From the NCBI GenBank assembly GCA_947846985.1, contig CANTUZ010000026.1, positions 54,790,730-54,854,729 on the forward strand: 64,000 nt of DNA, read 5' to 3'. The notes below the pieces were generated by a model that did no database searches, was not told where the DNA came from, and was given only the letters and a program-made list of their open reading frames with translations. This DNA comes from Fratercula arctica. Taxonomy: Eukaryota > Chordata > Aves > Charadriiformes > Alcidae. Made by a program: the position numbers and the translations under genes. This document shows positions 1 through 12,459 of this stretch, in pieces (the stretch's first letter is position 1; each line of letters begins with the position of its first letter).

Positions 1-1324
1 ACAGGGCATGATCACATGTAATAAATAATGGCATATCAGAATATTAATGTAAGAAATCCATGTAAAAATTTGTGAGAAGTTTTATTTTTATTTTACTCAT
101 ATTGTGAAATGATCCACAAAATTGTTTCAACTTCAGGCTACCAGCAAACAGATATGTAAGTCTATCTGAATTCCTTGACAACTTGCCTAGGGTTAGGATG
201 CAGAGATCTAAAGTAGCGTTAAAGACTTTCAGGACTCTGAGACTTCCATCTAGCCCCTCTCATAGGCTACTGGAGACCCAGAGTTTCATTCTTCCCTGTG
301 GTCTCTCTCCATGTGTTGCAGTGGAACCATGGACTATGCATATCTTGGCTAGGCCTGTTGAAGGCTAGACCTGACACTGGGAAATCTCTTTTTGGAAAAC
401 CTGGCTTTTTGAAAGCTGCTTTTGGGGAATTGCATTGTAAACCAATAAGCTTAAAAGTCCTAGCAGCTGTGAGTTTATGGTCTTGAAAATCATAATTAGA
501 AATTTCTGGTGAAAATATATTCTGAACAGAAAAATTCCCAAGTCACTGCAAAGCTGGCAGCTGCTAAGTTAAGAACATATATCATCACCAGTTTTGTTAC
601 TTTTCAGTAACACTCATCAATCTCATGTCAAATTAAAAGCAGAGTCAGTTTCATTGTTATTAAGTTCTTCAAATAAAATGCAGACAAAAATGCAAAGAAA
701 TTCAGTGATAGTGTAATATTCTATAAATTTTTATATCTGTCAGAATGTTCATGCAAAACAAAACACTTTTAGAATTTGAAAATTAGTTTTCAAAAAGAAA
801 TTTCTATGTCTGAAAAAAGCTTGTTTTTTATGTTTTCTTCTTAATTACATCTGAAATGTAATACAACTCATATTACAAAATAAGTGTTTTATTTGTGGTT
901 GAATGAAATTTCTCATTGCCACCATTTTTTGGACCACCATCAAGTTAAAAAGAAAAATGGAGATTCCAGAAAACTGTACTCTGGGTTATTCACCAAACTA
1001 GTCAATAGAAACCTTAAAACTGACAATATCATTCAGCAGCTGAGCTTCCAATCTACAGCTCATGAGGCATATGTGGTGATTGTAATGGCATACATATTTT
1101 ATGTTGAAAACATCACATTATTTTTATTATCAGCCCAGTAATTTCTGTGGGATTCAGTTTTGCTAGTAGTTTCAAGGCTTTGGCAGCCATTTATGTTGAA
1201 CTGCAATTTGGTTCCCAGAGCACTACATCATCTAGGTTCTGAGTTAACAGTCGGTTTAGTGGATTTCACCTCCCACACATAGAATGATGCGCAGCTAGTT
1301 CCAGAGCAAAAAATGTCTACAGCC
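1..1324. other. AT-rich non-coding stretch
   Basis: No repeat family, exon or RNA gene is recognisable. The open frames are short (61-85 codons), overlap one another and have no recognisable composition, so I do not call them genes. Confidence 0.6.
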
Positions 1325-1622
1325 CCATGAGACCCCTTCTCTCCATTTTATCGCTGAGCATGAGCTTATATGGCATGAAATATCCCTTTGGTTAGTTCAG
1401 GCCATCTGCTTGGTTGTGTCTCTTCCCAACCTCTTGTGCACCACCCAATCTATTCACCATTGAACAGCATGACAAACAGAGAAGGCTTTGATGCTGTGCA
1501 AGCACTGCTCAGCACAGCTAAAACACTAGTGTGTTAACGGACATGTTTTGGTTACAAATCTAAAACACAGAACTACATGAGCTTCTACGAAGAAAATTAA
1601 CTCCATCCCAGCCAGACAGAAT
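1325..1622 (-). mobile_element. Truncated avian ERV LTR (5' part), reverse orientation
   Basis: Read on the minus strand, this begins close to the family's 5' end (a CTGGCTGGGATGGAGTTAA-like start at about 1605-1620). It continues through the characteristic CCAAAGGGATATTTCATGCC region at about 1380 and the CTCATGCTCAG segment just before the promoter. It is the same family as the full copy on the plus strand at 46.23 kb. The 3' half (R/U5) is missing and the last few bases of the 5' end are altered, so this is an old fragment. Family membership comes from recognising the pattern, not from a database search. The lower boundary is approximate. Confidence 0.75.
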
Positions 1623-3769
1623 AGAGGTAGGAAACACTGTAATATCAATACTGAGTGCAAGCTGCCAAGTTTTGGTTTTGCAGAGCCATAAATTTAAGGC
1701 ACAGTAGTAATAATTTTGTCTGATCTATTCTAAAAAACAGGCTGCAAGCTTTTGCTGACTGGAACAAGAACACAAAAAAAAAAAAAAAAAAAGAAAAAAG
1801 TACAGTTCTAATGGTGGAAACTCTACAATGGTGACAAATTACTTCCTGTTAAATACCTGTATCTTATTTCTATTCTGAATTTGGCTAGTTTCAGTGGGTC
1901 TGAACTTCCAGAGATGGAAGATAGATTTCTGAGAAAATTTTTGTATATGAACATTTCATGTCTCCTTTTGGTGATTTGCTAATTTTGGTTAAAAACTAAA
2001 AATACCTCCAAAACCTATTCAAAGTGTGTCAACTGGAGAAGTGAATGAAAAAAATTAAAGGAAGCCAACAGTACAAGTGAAGGGGGACCAGTGGATGCAA
2101 AAGACAAGGCCAAATGCAATTTGTTCCTCTCACTCGCCTTGTTTGGTCAAGGGTAGGTAGAGAAATTCACACGATATCACATCACAAGCAATGCATAAAG
2201 CAGTAAGGATACTAAATCCCAGATACCTAATCCCTGAGACAGTCCAGAGTACTATGCTCTCTCAATCCATTCACCTTTCTTTGCTTCCTTCATTGTGTTG
2301 CGCAATCTGAACTATTTATACTTGTGGGTGGTTTTTGTTTTTTTCTTTTTTTTCTGAACAAACTCAATAGAACCTTAACCTACATGATCCCACAGGCCTT
2401 TTTTCCTGCTTCATCAGCCTGTCAGACTTAAGCACAAACAGATTTTGATTTTTACAAATGTTTGATTTTCAAATTGTTCAAGGAATATCTTTAGTTATTA
2501 TCTTCCGGTTTGTATGTTGTTTGTGAATTATGAACTTCATCTTTGATTTTAAAGATCAGCCCTGCTGAATAATTTATGACTGACTCCCACAATATAGTCC
2601 TCTCTCTTTCCCCACATTTTGTCTCCCTTGATCTCTCTCCTTTTATGCACCTACAATTCATACGCATACAGGTATGAAGCACTAACAACTGTAAAAGTTC
2701 ATTTCCATGACAGGAAACAGATTCACCCAGTAGCACCTAAAAACCCACTTAAATTCATTATGAATCTAAATCTCATTTCATTTTAAACTGATAAAAGGCT
2801 AGATTTGTCATGTTTTCTTAAGACCCAAAGGAGTATATAAATACCAGTAGAAAATTTTAGAAATCTATTTGCTGTTGAAGTCAAAGACAAATAGTCATCT
2901 CATTCTATGCATGATCTGCCATTTTTGCTGCTGAAAATTATTTTTGAAAATGAATTCTTACCTTCTAAGTCACTTAGTTTTTGATTATTTTCATTCACTC
3001 TCTGAAAGCACAAGTCTGTATTTTCAGATCACAAAAGATATTTCATTTGGACTATTCATGCATGGCTGTTATACGTGAAGTGAAACAATCATTCCTAACA
3101 TGGTCTTCTCACTGATCTTTAGTTACTCTAGCCATTTGCTGATGCTTTGTGTTTAGAAAACAAAAATCTGGAGAATGTAAAGCTTATCTTTCATGTAACA
3201 GGTTACCTATTGTTTCTCCTGTGTCATGAAAGAATTGAAGCTATAAAAGCAGCCTCTGAAGAAACTTGTCTTTTGCAGAATTTCCTCACAGTAAGCAGTT
3301 ACAGGCAGGAACCAAATCTATTACTGATGATGGTTACAATATGGAGTGGAATATGACTGTGGTCCCTGGAAATTGTCAAGAGGGTTAATAATAGAAGGAC
3401 ACAGTTATGTCACTGGTTTTAAGGCAGAATTCCCCAGTGATTTCAGTGGTTAAAAATCACTGACTTAATGTGGCTTGGAATTACTGTTCATGTTTTATTT
3501 CACATAAATGTCTCTTTGCAGAGCAACAAAGCTAAAAACATAATTTGGACTTTGCAGAAAACCTTTCATATTTATTTAACATTGTTCCCACTGAAATAAA
3601 GCTGCCCCTGGAAAGAAAAACAGGCCAACTCAGAGAACTAAAGGCTGTATTCCTACGGAACATATTTAACTTGCATCACATGGACTTTTTATTCCTGACA
3701 CACAATACAAAGATAAGAAATACAAATGTGGTCCAAATCAGCAACAATTAATTAATTGTTAAAAAGAAA
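1623..3769. other. AT-rich non-coding stretch with homopolymers
   Basis: It contains a poly(A) tract of about 19 bases at 1774-1792 and a T-rich run at 2332-2354. No coding or repeat-family signal was recognised. The short open frames, including an 81-codon one on the minus strand ending at 2491, look like chance. Confidence 0.6.
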
Positions 3770-3790
3770 GGGGGGTGGGGGGTGGGTGGG
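3770..3790 (+). repeat. G-rich tract with G-quadruplex motif
   Basis: Four G runs (6, 6, 3 and 3) are separated by single T residues. This fits the standard short-loop quadruplex pattern directly. The surrounding sequence is AT-rich, so the tract stands out. It may be a degenerate GGGT simple repeat. Confidence 0.85.
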
Positions 3791-3792
3791 TG

Positions 3793-6700
3793 TTGTAGTA
3801 ATAATCTGTAATGTTGCTCTGTTTGAGATAGAATGCACATTAAATCTGAACGTTTCACACATTATAAATAGATGAGAAAGATAATAACAATCAATTATTA
3901 ATTAACAGGATTTTTTTAGAACTCCATTTCCAACATTTACCCATTTCTGTCAATGGGTTCATATATTTTTAAGGCGGCAAAGTAGCTGTCATTAATTATC
4001 TTGGTGAGATTTTACTCCTGCCATAGAGGAGAAGAGTATTTTATAGGCCTACAAATCTCTAATCAGTCAGAGTCATTAAATTTACAGTTCAGATGCTTCC
4101 TGGCTCTTCCTCTGAACATGAGGCACTGACAGAAATGATTTTTCAGAGCGTAGTTGTGGGATATCAATTGCACCAAAGGGATAACCTGCAACAAGAGATT
4201 TTGGAATTTAGGGGAGTGGTGTGCATCGTGAGTAATGCTGACTGAGTAAGAGATCTGTAGCTTACCCATGGCACTTAGTGTGTGTGCAAGAGATCAGTAA
4301 AAGTGAGTATGTAGGCTTCAATTTCTTTTGAGACTCAAATTCCCCTGGATTACATTCATCTTTCATGATGTATCCAGTATTATTTCTGAATCAAAATTTT
4401 TTCAAGGTAAATATCTTAGCATATAAAAGTATTAATCTATATCCCAGAGTGGATTTTTTCTTTCAAATATGAAGAAGTTATTACGTTTTTAAAAGATAAT
4501 ATGAACTATACAGAATAATGATTGGGGATGGTTTGGGACTTCTTTGATGCAACAAAAAAGACCTCTTTAGCCCCATAGTTTTCATATCAAAATGAAAGAG
4601 AGAAATATGAATGATATGCATTTATAACACTGCTTTTTGTTATTATATTTTAGCATGGTCCTAGTAAAGATACAATGATTGAGAGTCTTTATGTTTCTGT
4701 AAGAAAAAGAACATATTATTTTTCTAAGTTTCATTTTAAAAGTGTGTGTCATTGTTAAAATGAAGTACTTAGTAAAATAAAGGAAACAGGTATATCCAAA
4801 CACAAGCAAACTGGACTTTTCTAGATGGTAGTGCAATTTAATAAGGATATTCAAGTTTTTCCTTCAGAGAATGATAATACGTTCTCTGTGCAGCTCCTGG
4901 TAATTGAGAATGTAATGATCCTAATGCTGGCAGGTTCTGATTGCTAGCCTGGAGCTGAGCACCCATATCAAATACTGTTAAACTCATTTCCCAGGACTTA
5001 CTAGGAAGGAGGGACTCTCAGCATCTCTTAGGAGGAATGCTCAAGACTTGGTAGAATTTGACTCTCAAATTGCTCAGTAAATTTCAGAACTATTCATTTG
5101 AACACAAAATCAAGAAGAATTCTCAGATATAACTTCAGAAATCATGCTTTTGCTAATAATTAAAATATTCAAAGAGGGTTTCTTCCTCATATTCTGAAAT
5201 TTTAAAGTGTATTTGTATGTAGTGTATTATCCTGCAATATTTTATTAACTTCTTGAGAAGACAAAATATTAAGGAAATTACACATAAAGTAATAAAAAAA
5301 AAAAAAATTTGAATCATAATTAATCTCTTTTAGTTAGTTTTTCCAAAATGAAAAAGAAATCTGTAAAATCCTAAGAAATATAAAGAAATAGTGCAACAGG
5401 AAGGACAGGCTGCCCACCCAAAGATCCTGTCCATGTACCTGTGTTGGTTTTCTGCTCCTGGCAAAGAAGAATACACAGGATCTGGACTAAAGAGGGAATA
5501 ACCACAAAAATGGTAGCACCTTGCTGCATAGCAGAGAGAGAAAGATCAGCTCCATCTATAGCTAACATCTATAGCTCTTGATTTAGCCTTTAGAACAGTT
5601 ATTCAGTTATGCCACAACCAGTAGCTAAGTTAGCTTTATTGTATACTTCCAGAGATTTAACTCTGTTTTTATTTACCTCCTTCCGGTCTTCTGCCTCTCC
5701 ACTAAAATCAGTGCAATTGCTCTGAATCTGCACTGATACCAGAAATCAGGACTAGCTTACATAGACAAAACATAAAAAGCAGCAGCTTTTCTCATCCAAG
5801 GCACAGCCTCAGTAGCACAAACTTCTCCTAACATACTAGTGAAATAAATAATTCTTAGTGATGCATTAATATTTACAATACCGTATACAATTTCGGTATC
5901 CTTTTCTGAGGTGTAACCCTGCTCAGCATATAATTTTGACCGCAGAAGCTATCTACTATACTACTTAATTTTTCACATATACCTAACTTAACACTCAGGG
6001 AAGTGAACCAGAGATGAACTATATGCTTAAAGTTTGTATCATAAATATGAAGAATAAACTGTTAAACATATATTATTGCTAAGTAAAATAAACTTTGGTT
6101 TTTGTCATCTTCAGACTAAAATTACCAGCAGTTATTCACTTTGATTTCTGTTGAAGTCTGCATTATCACAAACCGCTTTGTCAGTTCTAGAAAACACAAA
6201 TTCCATTAGCTATTAAATAGTAGAATATGTCATTTCAAAATAAGATACATTCACACATTTCATTTATTTGTACCCCATATAGAAGAACCTAAAATAATGG
6301 AAAAGGAGCTCTTTTTTTCTATTGTAAGAGACACAACATAAAATTGACTACATATCTATTAGTATTTCAAATAATCATTTAAACGCAGCTTAGTAGAAAA
6401 CAGAGCATGTGTAAGCCTTCTCACCACAAAAAAAAAGAAAAACAAAAGTTTTCTTATACAACAGAAAAGTTTACATGCAAGTAGCTAAATGATTTTCAGT
6501 GGCAGTCAGCTCAGCTTGATGGAGAGCTGGAAGAGCTGAAAGGCCGCTGGGGATGGACACTGACTTATGCCATATACAAAGTTGCTTCACAGATAGTGTT
6601 TTCAGCACAGATAGACAAAATGAAGAAACTCTTATGAAGCAGTAAATTGTAGCGAGAAAGACATTTTGAAATCCAGGACTTTTCCATGGATGTCTCTCCT

Positions 6701-8385
6701 ATTGAGATTAAAATCAGAATTTGAGAATTATTACTTGTGCAATTTACACACACAGAGATTTTATTTCCCAAAGTTTTAGGTTCAAGATCTAGAGCAGGCA
6801 CAGCTGTGCAAAGGGCTTTTTCTATATTGAGATCTGTCCTGAGAGCTAATTAGAATTAAACTATCTTAGAAACAATGAGCAAGAATTACTGTACTGAGAT
6901 CCTTGGAAACATAAGGGTTTTTTGTTGATTTGCTTTCAGGATTTGTGCAAATGTATAAACAAAGCATTTCATTGACATTATTTTTTTATTCTGCTAGAAA
7001 GGTGTCATTCCATGCTTAGACATCCACTAGCGTCCAACAGACAAGCAGTACCAAAGGCTTTAATTGGTGATGAAAATGGTGCAAAATGTAAGAAACAGCA
7101 ACAAAATAAGATTCCGTATCTGACTTGTTTTTTGAGGACCTTCTTCCTCTTAAGAATGTTCTTTGTAAATTCTCCATCTTTAAAAAGAAGATTCAGACTT
7201 TTTTTTTTTTGTTATTCAATCTGTTCTTTAATAAGATACTGGGGTAATATATTGGTTAAAGAACTGAGACACAGTGTGCTGTCTTTTTTTTTAGTTCCTG
7301 CTTCAGGAAAACTAAGACAAGTAATGCATTACACTCTAGATTTAATTAAAAGATCCAACAGCAGACCAACCTGTTTCACTTATAGCAGTCCATGTAAACA
7401 ATTATTAACACAAACAGCATAAAAATTATATTTGCCATAGCAGCAAAACTGTTTGCAAACTTGCAGACTACCAGACAATGTTTTATCTTGAAGGTTCCCC
7501 TAATGCAACACATTAGCTTATTTTGTGGATTTTTTATCTTGGATCAGTAGTGTAATTGGAAACTGTCAAAGAACTACATGTAAAATGAACACTGACCTTT
7601 GCTTAATTTCTATGTGTCTTCCTGAAGGCTGAGACAATGTGTTACGCTTTCTAATAAGGTACTTTGCCATTTTTCAACCCCCCTTGTACTCAAACTTGAC
7701 TAAATGTTAAACCCTTAAATTGAGGGGCTGAAAATAGCACCATCAATATTCTCAGAGAATATCACCACACACCCTACTCTTTGAAAAGTAAATTTTGCTA
7801 CTTTCCTCTGAAGCCAGCTTCTTGAAAAATAGTTTGAACATATGGACATTTTTAACGAGTGATTTTTAAAGTGTGATTTCATAGATAAGAAAAATGTAAC
7901 ATTTTTTTCCGATCACCTTCTTTCTGATTACCCATGTTTCATTCAACTATTTAGCTATCAAAGGACTTTATAAGAAAGATCTATGAAAAAGAAAAAGATA
8001 ACGTGCATACAATTATTTTGGTTATAAAAATAATGGGGGATGTAAAAAAGTGGGAGGCTTTAAATGAAGTTATTATCTATGGATATGCTACTGAAAAGCA
8101 TTTATGAAAATACAGAACAGAACTATTATATTGAACAGAATAAATACTTCTCTGAATAGTTACATAGCTCTCCAGCAGACACCTGAATATTGTTCATCAA
8201 TTTGTATACAGTTCGAAAAACAGCTGCCTAACTTATATTCACAAAAGAAATAAAGAGAATACATCACTCAATAGCATTTAAATTGTGGCAAGACCTTGAA
8301 AATCATCTGGTCAATAGTAAAGCTATATACTTTGAAGTTCTACTTTCCTCCAAAAAAGAATTAATCCTGCAACTTTTGTGCAACT
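3793..8385. other. AT-rich non-coding stretch
   Basis: This is 4.6 kb without a recognised gene or repeat family. It includes an A14 tract at about 5294-5307. The longest open frame is 136 codons at 7012-7422 on the plus strand; its product would be basic and Ser/Phe/Leu-rich, with no known motif and no splice or promoter support, so I treat it as spurious. No retroviral gag or pol similarity was seen, although LTR fragments lie at both ends of the stretch. Confidence 0.6.
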
Positions 8386-8565
8386 CTTGTGGTTTAACCC
8401 CAGCTGGCAACTAAGCCCCACAAAGCCATTTGTTCACTCCCCCCCGGTGGGATGGGGGAGAGAATCAGAAGGGTAAACTTGAGAAAAATCATGGGTTGAG
8501 ATAAAGACAGTTTCATAGGTAAAGCAAAATCTGTACACAGAAACTAGATGGAGGAACTACCAGCC
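8386..8565 (-). mobile_element. Truncated avian ERV LTR (3' part), reverse orientation
   Basis: On the plus strand it starts with TGTGGTTTAACCCCAGCTGG, followed by ACTAAGCCCCAC, a C-rich ACTCCCCCCCGGTGGGATGG segment and GGGTTGAGATAAAGACAGTTT. This is the reverse complement of the R/U5 end of the LTR family seen complete at 46.23 kb, which carries TTTATCTCAACCCA and ends GGGGTTAAAC. The 5' half (U3) is missing where the sequence runs up to a CR1 tail about 40 bases further on. Confidence 0.8.
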
Positions 8566-8603
8566 TTATGATAGAAAAACACAAAGTTGGCATAAATAGC
8601 TTA

Positions 8604-9487
8604 ATCATAGAATGTTTCAGGTTAGAAGGGACCTTAAAGATCATCTACTTCCAACCCCCCTGCTATGGGCAGGGACACACATTTCCAGGGATAGGGCATC
8701 CACAACTTCCCTGGGCAACCTGTTCCAGTGTCTCACCACCCTCACAGTAAAGAATGTCTTCCTGATATCCAATCTAAATCTACCATTTCAGTTTAAAACC
8801 ATTACTCCTCATCCTATTTCTCCACTCCCTGATAAAGAGTCCCTCCCCATCCTTCCTGTAGGCCCCCTTTAGGTACTGGAAGGCTGCAATAAAGTCTCTT
8901 TGGAGCCTTCTCTTCTCCAGGCTGAACAACCCCAACTCTCACAGCCTGTCTTCATAGGAGAGGTGCTCCAGCCCTCTGATCATCTTCGTAGCCCTCCTGT
9001 GGACTCACTCCAATAGGTCCATGTCCTTCCTGTGCTGAGGACTCCAGAGCAGAGTAGGGAGGCAGAATCACCTCCCTCAACCTGCTGGCCACACTTCTTT
9101 TGATGCAGCCCAGGATGCTGTTGGCTTTCTGGGCTGCAAGCTCACATTGCTGGCTCATGTTGAGCTTCTCTTCCACTAGCACTCCCAAGTCCTTCTCCTC
9201 AGGGCTGCTCTCAATCCACTCTCTGCCCAACCTGTATTTGTGCCTTGGGTTGCCATGACCCAGGTGCAGGACCTTGCACTTGGCCTTTTTGAACTTCATG
9301 AAGTTCTCATGAGCCCAGCTCTCAAGCCTGTCCAGCATCCCTTCCCTCCAGTGTGTCAGCCATGCCACACAGCTTGGTGTCATCAGCAAACTTGCTGCGC
9401 ATGCACTCTATCCCACTGTCCACGCCTCCAAAAAAGATGTTAAACAGCACTGGTCCCAGTACTAACCCCTGAGGAGCGCCACTCATT
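8604..9487 (-). mobile_element. CR1 LINE, 5'-truncated, reverse orientation
   Basis: The low-coordinate end carries the CR1 3' tail in reverse (TCATAGAATG, then GGTTAGAAGGGACCTTAAAG). The rest encodes, on the minus strand, the C-terminal half of CR1 ORF2. CR1 elements are the dominant non-LTR retrotransposons of birds and insert with 5' truncation, as here. The 5' break falls at the RT motif SGAPQG near 9470-9485. Confidence 0.93.
8952..9485 (-). pseudogene. CR1 ORF2 (reverse transcriptase C-terminal region), broken
   Basis: Minus-strand translation gives a PQG motif near 9475, then the RT catalytic box FADDTKL at about 9372-9390 with both aspartates intact. Next come the CR1-typical segments [38 protein letters not shown] and IKRSVASR. 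The FADD box and the WAHEN segment are in different reading frames, so a frameshift lies between them, and later frame changes follow. A 145-codon open stretch (8952-9389) covers the post-catalytic part. In an intact element this protein copies element RNA at a nicked target. This copy is dead. Confidence 0.9.
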
Positions 9488-11240
9488 AAAGTTCCTTTTT
9501 CTCCATGTTAGGTCCACAAATGTCATTTTCACCTGACAAAGTCCTCCTTTTTCCCTCCTCCTAGGCATAGATATAATAAAATTCTTAATCTTGTTTTCTT
9601 CTTCTGCAATCTTTTTTTTTTTTTTTTTTTTTTTTAACTCTATAGCATACAATACACTCTATAAATGTGTAATTAGTGTTGTGGAGTGGAACAGTGGATT
9701 TTTAAGGACCAGATAAATGTCTTATTACATGATCACTTGAATTTAATCTGAATTTTGTGATCCCAGTCCTCTGCTCCTATGATAAATTATAGACTTTAGG
9801 AAGCATTAGGAATGTAACATTAATTCAGATGTAAATAAAGAAAATTTTGTATTTCTGCTTCTTGGCAATGATGAAAATAAAAATTAAATACTGAAAATAA
9901 AAAGCTATACAGAAGTTCACACAGTAGTAGCAATTTTGTTCCTTTATGAGGAAATAGTGTAGAATAAATCATAATAACTGAAACAAGCTCCTTAAAGCCA
10001 TATGAAATTCGCAGAATAAAATTTAATCAATAGTTAATAACCCCACATAGTTAACTAGACAAGTTATAATTTGCAATATGTGTACCTTTACTCTGAAATT
10101 AGGTAACCCTTTAAAACTTTTGAGTATAATTAAGGAATACAAAATTGCCTAAATCAGACAACCAAATTCTTCATGTTTCAAATGAAAGATGACTATATTT
10201 TGCCAAGGGCAGAAAAAAATATTGATTATTGTAATGAATTTGGGGTTTTTTTAATTGTTGTTTGAGAGTTATTATCAAGAGTGGATAGTACTCAAGAACG
10301 TACACATCCTAAGAATGCAGCACAATTGCATCATTTTATGAGAGAGACATTTATCTGCTAATTAGATATAATCCATTGCCAGCTGAAGCATAATTAAATG
10401 TAATAATTCAAAAGCTACTTGCATTATAAATGAGTGACTAAAATGTGTAACTGAGAGAACATTTACATAATTAATAATTGTTTGATATCTGCTTACAAAA
10501 GTGATTCAGACTTTTTACCACAGAAAGTAACTCTGAGCATTGTTGGCAGGTTTTGTTGAAGTGGATGAAAGGTTTTTTTGCTGAAAAACTCGAAGTGTCC
10601 AAAATGATATATTAAGCTAATATGGATGCTTGTAACACACCTACTTTCCTTATTAAAACTTTTCCATCCCTTGATTTTCTGCAGTTGCTTTGTTCTTTTT
10701 TTGAGAACACCCTAATAAGAGAAAGGATTTACAAGAAATCATGGAACGTGCAGAGAAACCCACGTGTTATATACATGTGTACACACCGAGTTTAACTTAG
10801 ATGAGAAGAGAGGTTTCAATCCTATTTCAATGAAAGCTTTTCTTCAAAAGTTTCCAAAATTATACAACAAGAGTATTATTCCTCCCGGTAACTCATGTCT
10901 GCACACATGACCAAACTCATACAGAGAAAATATGTTGCTTATCTCCTGCTTACATTTGTCTCCAACCTTCTCATTTGCATCCTAGCTTGTATGCTTTATG
11001 ATTAAAAAGTCTTCATGGGCAAATTCAGTCTGAAAATCAAGAAATTAAGAGTGAAATGAAGGTGGTCTGTCTGAAGTCTGATACTTGTTTACAATACAAA
11101 ACTCAATCTTATCACAATATTTGACCACATGCCTATTTTACAGATAAGCAGCCCCACAAAGCGCAAAGCTATTATTCGGATTCTTAAATTTAAACTTATT
11201 GGTTTACGGTTTTATTACTGAGGTAAAATATAGTCTGTAT
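9488..11240. other. AT-rich non-coding stretch with T25 tract
   Basis: A run of 25 T at 9612-9636 is the only notable structure. No gene or repeat family was recognised. Confidence 0.6.
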
Positions 11241-11299
11241 AGTCTGTAAGTTATTAGAGCCCAGAGGCATGAGGCAAGCTGGAGCATCCCAATGACCTG

Positions 11300-12420
11300 T
11301 CTGAGCATTAGCCCTGTGGGCCAGGGTCATCTGGCACTGCAATGCCACAGGGCAGATCCCAGAGCGTCTCGTGGTGTCACTGCCTACATGGCATGGGACT
11401 CAGTTCAGGACGCAAGGGAGAATTGCACAAGACTTGTTAATGGCATGTTTAGGGAAAGACCAGCTGTGGTGAAACAGAAGATTTAAAGTAGATGGGAAGA
11501 AGAAAGTATGGGTAAAATAAATGTATAAGGGATAAAAGAGGCCAGTTATGTGTAAAGAGGGGCTGGTCAGTACGCTTGCCTGGCCATGCCCTGCACCTGT
11601 TTAGTGCAGGCTTCTCAATAATCTCCATTTCTAACTTTTTTCCTGGATGAAAGACTCTCTGAGTGCATATGGGTGTATGGGGATCTGAGTGCCAGCAACC
11701 AGCAGGGGACCGTGGGTTATAGAGGCTTGTGCATTTATGGTGCCTGCAACTGCAGTGAGGGAGGATGCGTACACCAGCGTGTGACAGCTAGTAAATACCA
11801 GACAGGGTGTAGAATAAGTGGCCTGAGAGCCAAGTATCAAAGTCAACCTAAGCCTAGGCCAGATATTATGTGTGTGAATTTCTTGTAAATGAACATACTC
11901 TTGAGTAAAATAACTGGAAGGTGACTACTGGAGGGACCAGGACGAGCTAACCTCAAATACTGGTAAGGCAGTAGGGCCTGGGTGTCTGCTAAAAGCTGTG
12001 CAGCTGTGCATGTGCTGGTGTGTGCAAAAGGTCTGCACCAGCACCTGGCATGGAGCTGCAACATCAGGGGTTCACGTGCCAAAGTGCCAATAACCTGGGA
12101 GAGCAGGGATTCAGGAGCAGCTGCTGGGCAGACCGAGTATCTGAGCCCAGCTGCTGGAGATACTCACTTTGTAAATGTTTGTATAAATTTGCCACTAACA
12201 AAACTTTATCAGATTAGCCAGAGAGGGGACCAGGATGAGGCCATTGGTGGTGTAACTGTGTGAGTGCTGAGTGTGTCTGTGTTAATCTGTGTGGCTGGCC
12301 ACATATGTACATATCGTATACGTGTGTGTTGTGCCTACTGGGAGTGCATGTTCAGCCTCACTGCTGGTTGCATATGGGCCGCTGGAGGTGTGAAACTGCC
12401 TCTATTGGACAATTTCTTTC
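11300..12420. repeat. GC-richer block of diverged ~290-bp tandem modules
   Basis: The markers GAGGGACCAGGACGAG at 11931 and GAGGGGACCAGGATGAG at 12223 are about 292 bp apart. The upstream marker TTGTAAATG occurs at 11883 and 12169, 286 bp apart. The surrounding context also aligns (CCAAGTATC at about 11831 against CCGAGTATC at about 12133). A third, weaker unit starts with CCTGGATGA at about 11642, 297 bp before the middle one. A possible fourth unit lies near 11320. The units are highly diverged and contain TGTG-rich segments. I cannot assign the block to a named family. It could be an old satellite-like array or the repeated inner part of an unknown LTR or LINE. Confidence 0.55.
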
Positions 12421-12459
12421 ATTGATAGGTTTTACTCTCTCACCTTCAATTAGGGAGTC

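Noticed and set aside
7012..7422. 136-codon open frame
   Set aside because: No known domain, no splice sites or promoter supporting it, composition like translated AT-rich DNA. One frame of this length in 64 kb is expected by chance.
1325..8565. A reverse-strand provirus bounded by the two LTR fragments (3' LTR at 1.3 kb, 5' LTR at 8.4 kb, about 7 kb apart)
   Set aside because: The spacing and order would fit, but 1.6-8.4 kb shows no gag, pol or env similarity and no recognisable primer-binding site next to the 8.4-kb fragment, and both fragments are truncated. Two separate broken solo LTRs are simpler.
9487..9600. Continuation of the truncated LTR beyond the CR1 copy (a C/T-rich segment similar to the LTR middle)
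   Set aside because: The resemblance is limited to pyrimidine-rich sequence and does not continue into the following LTR segment.
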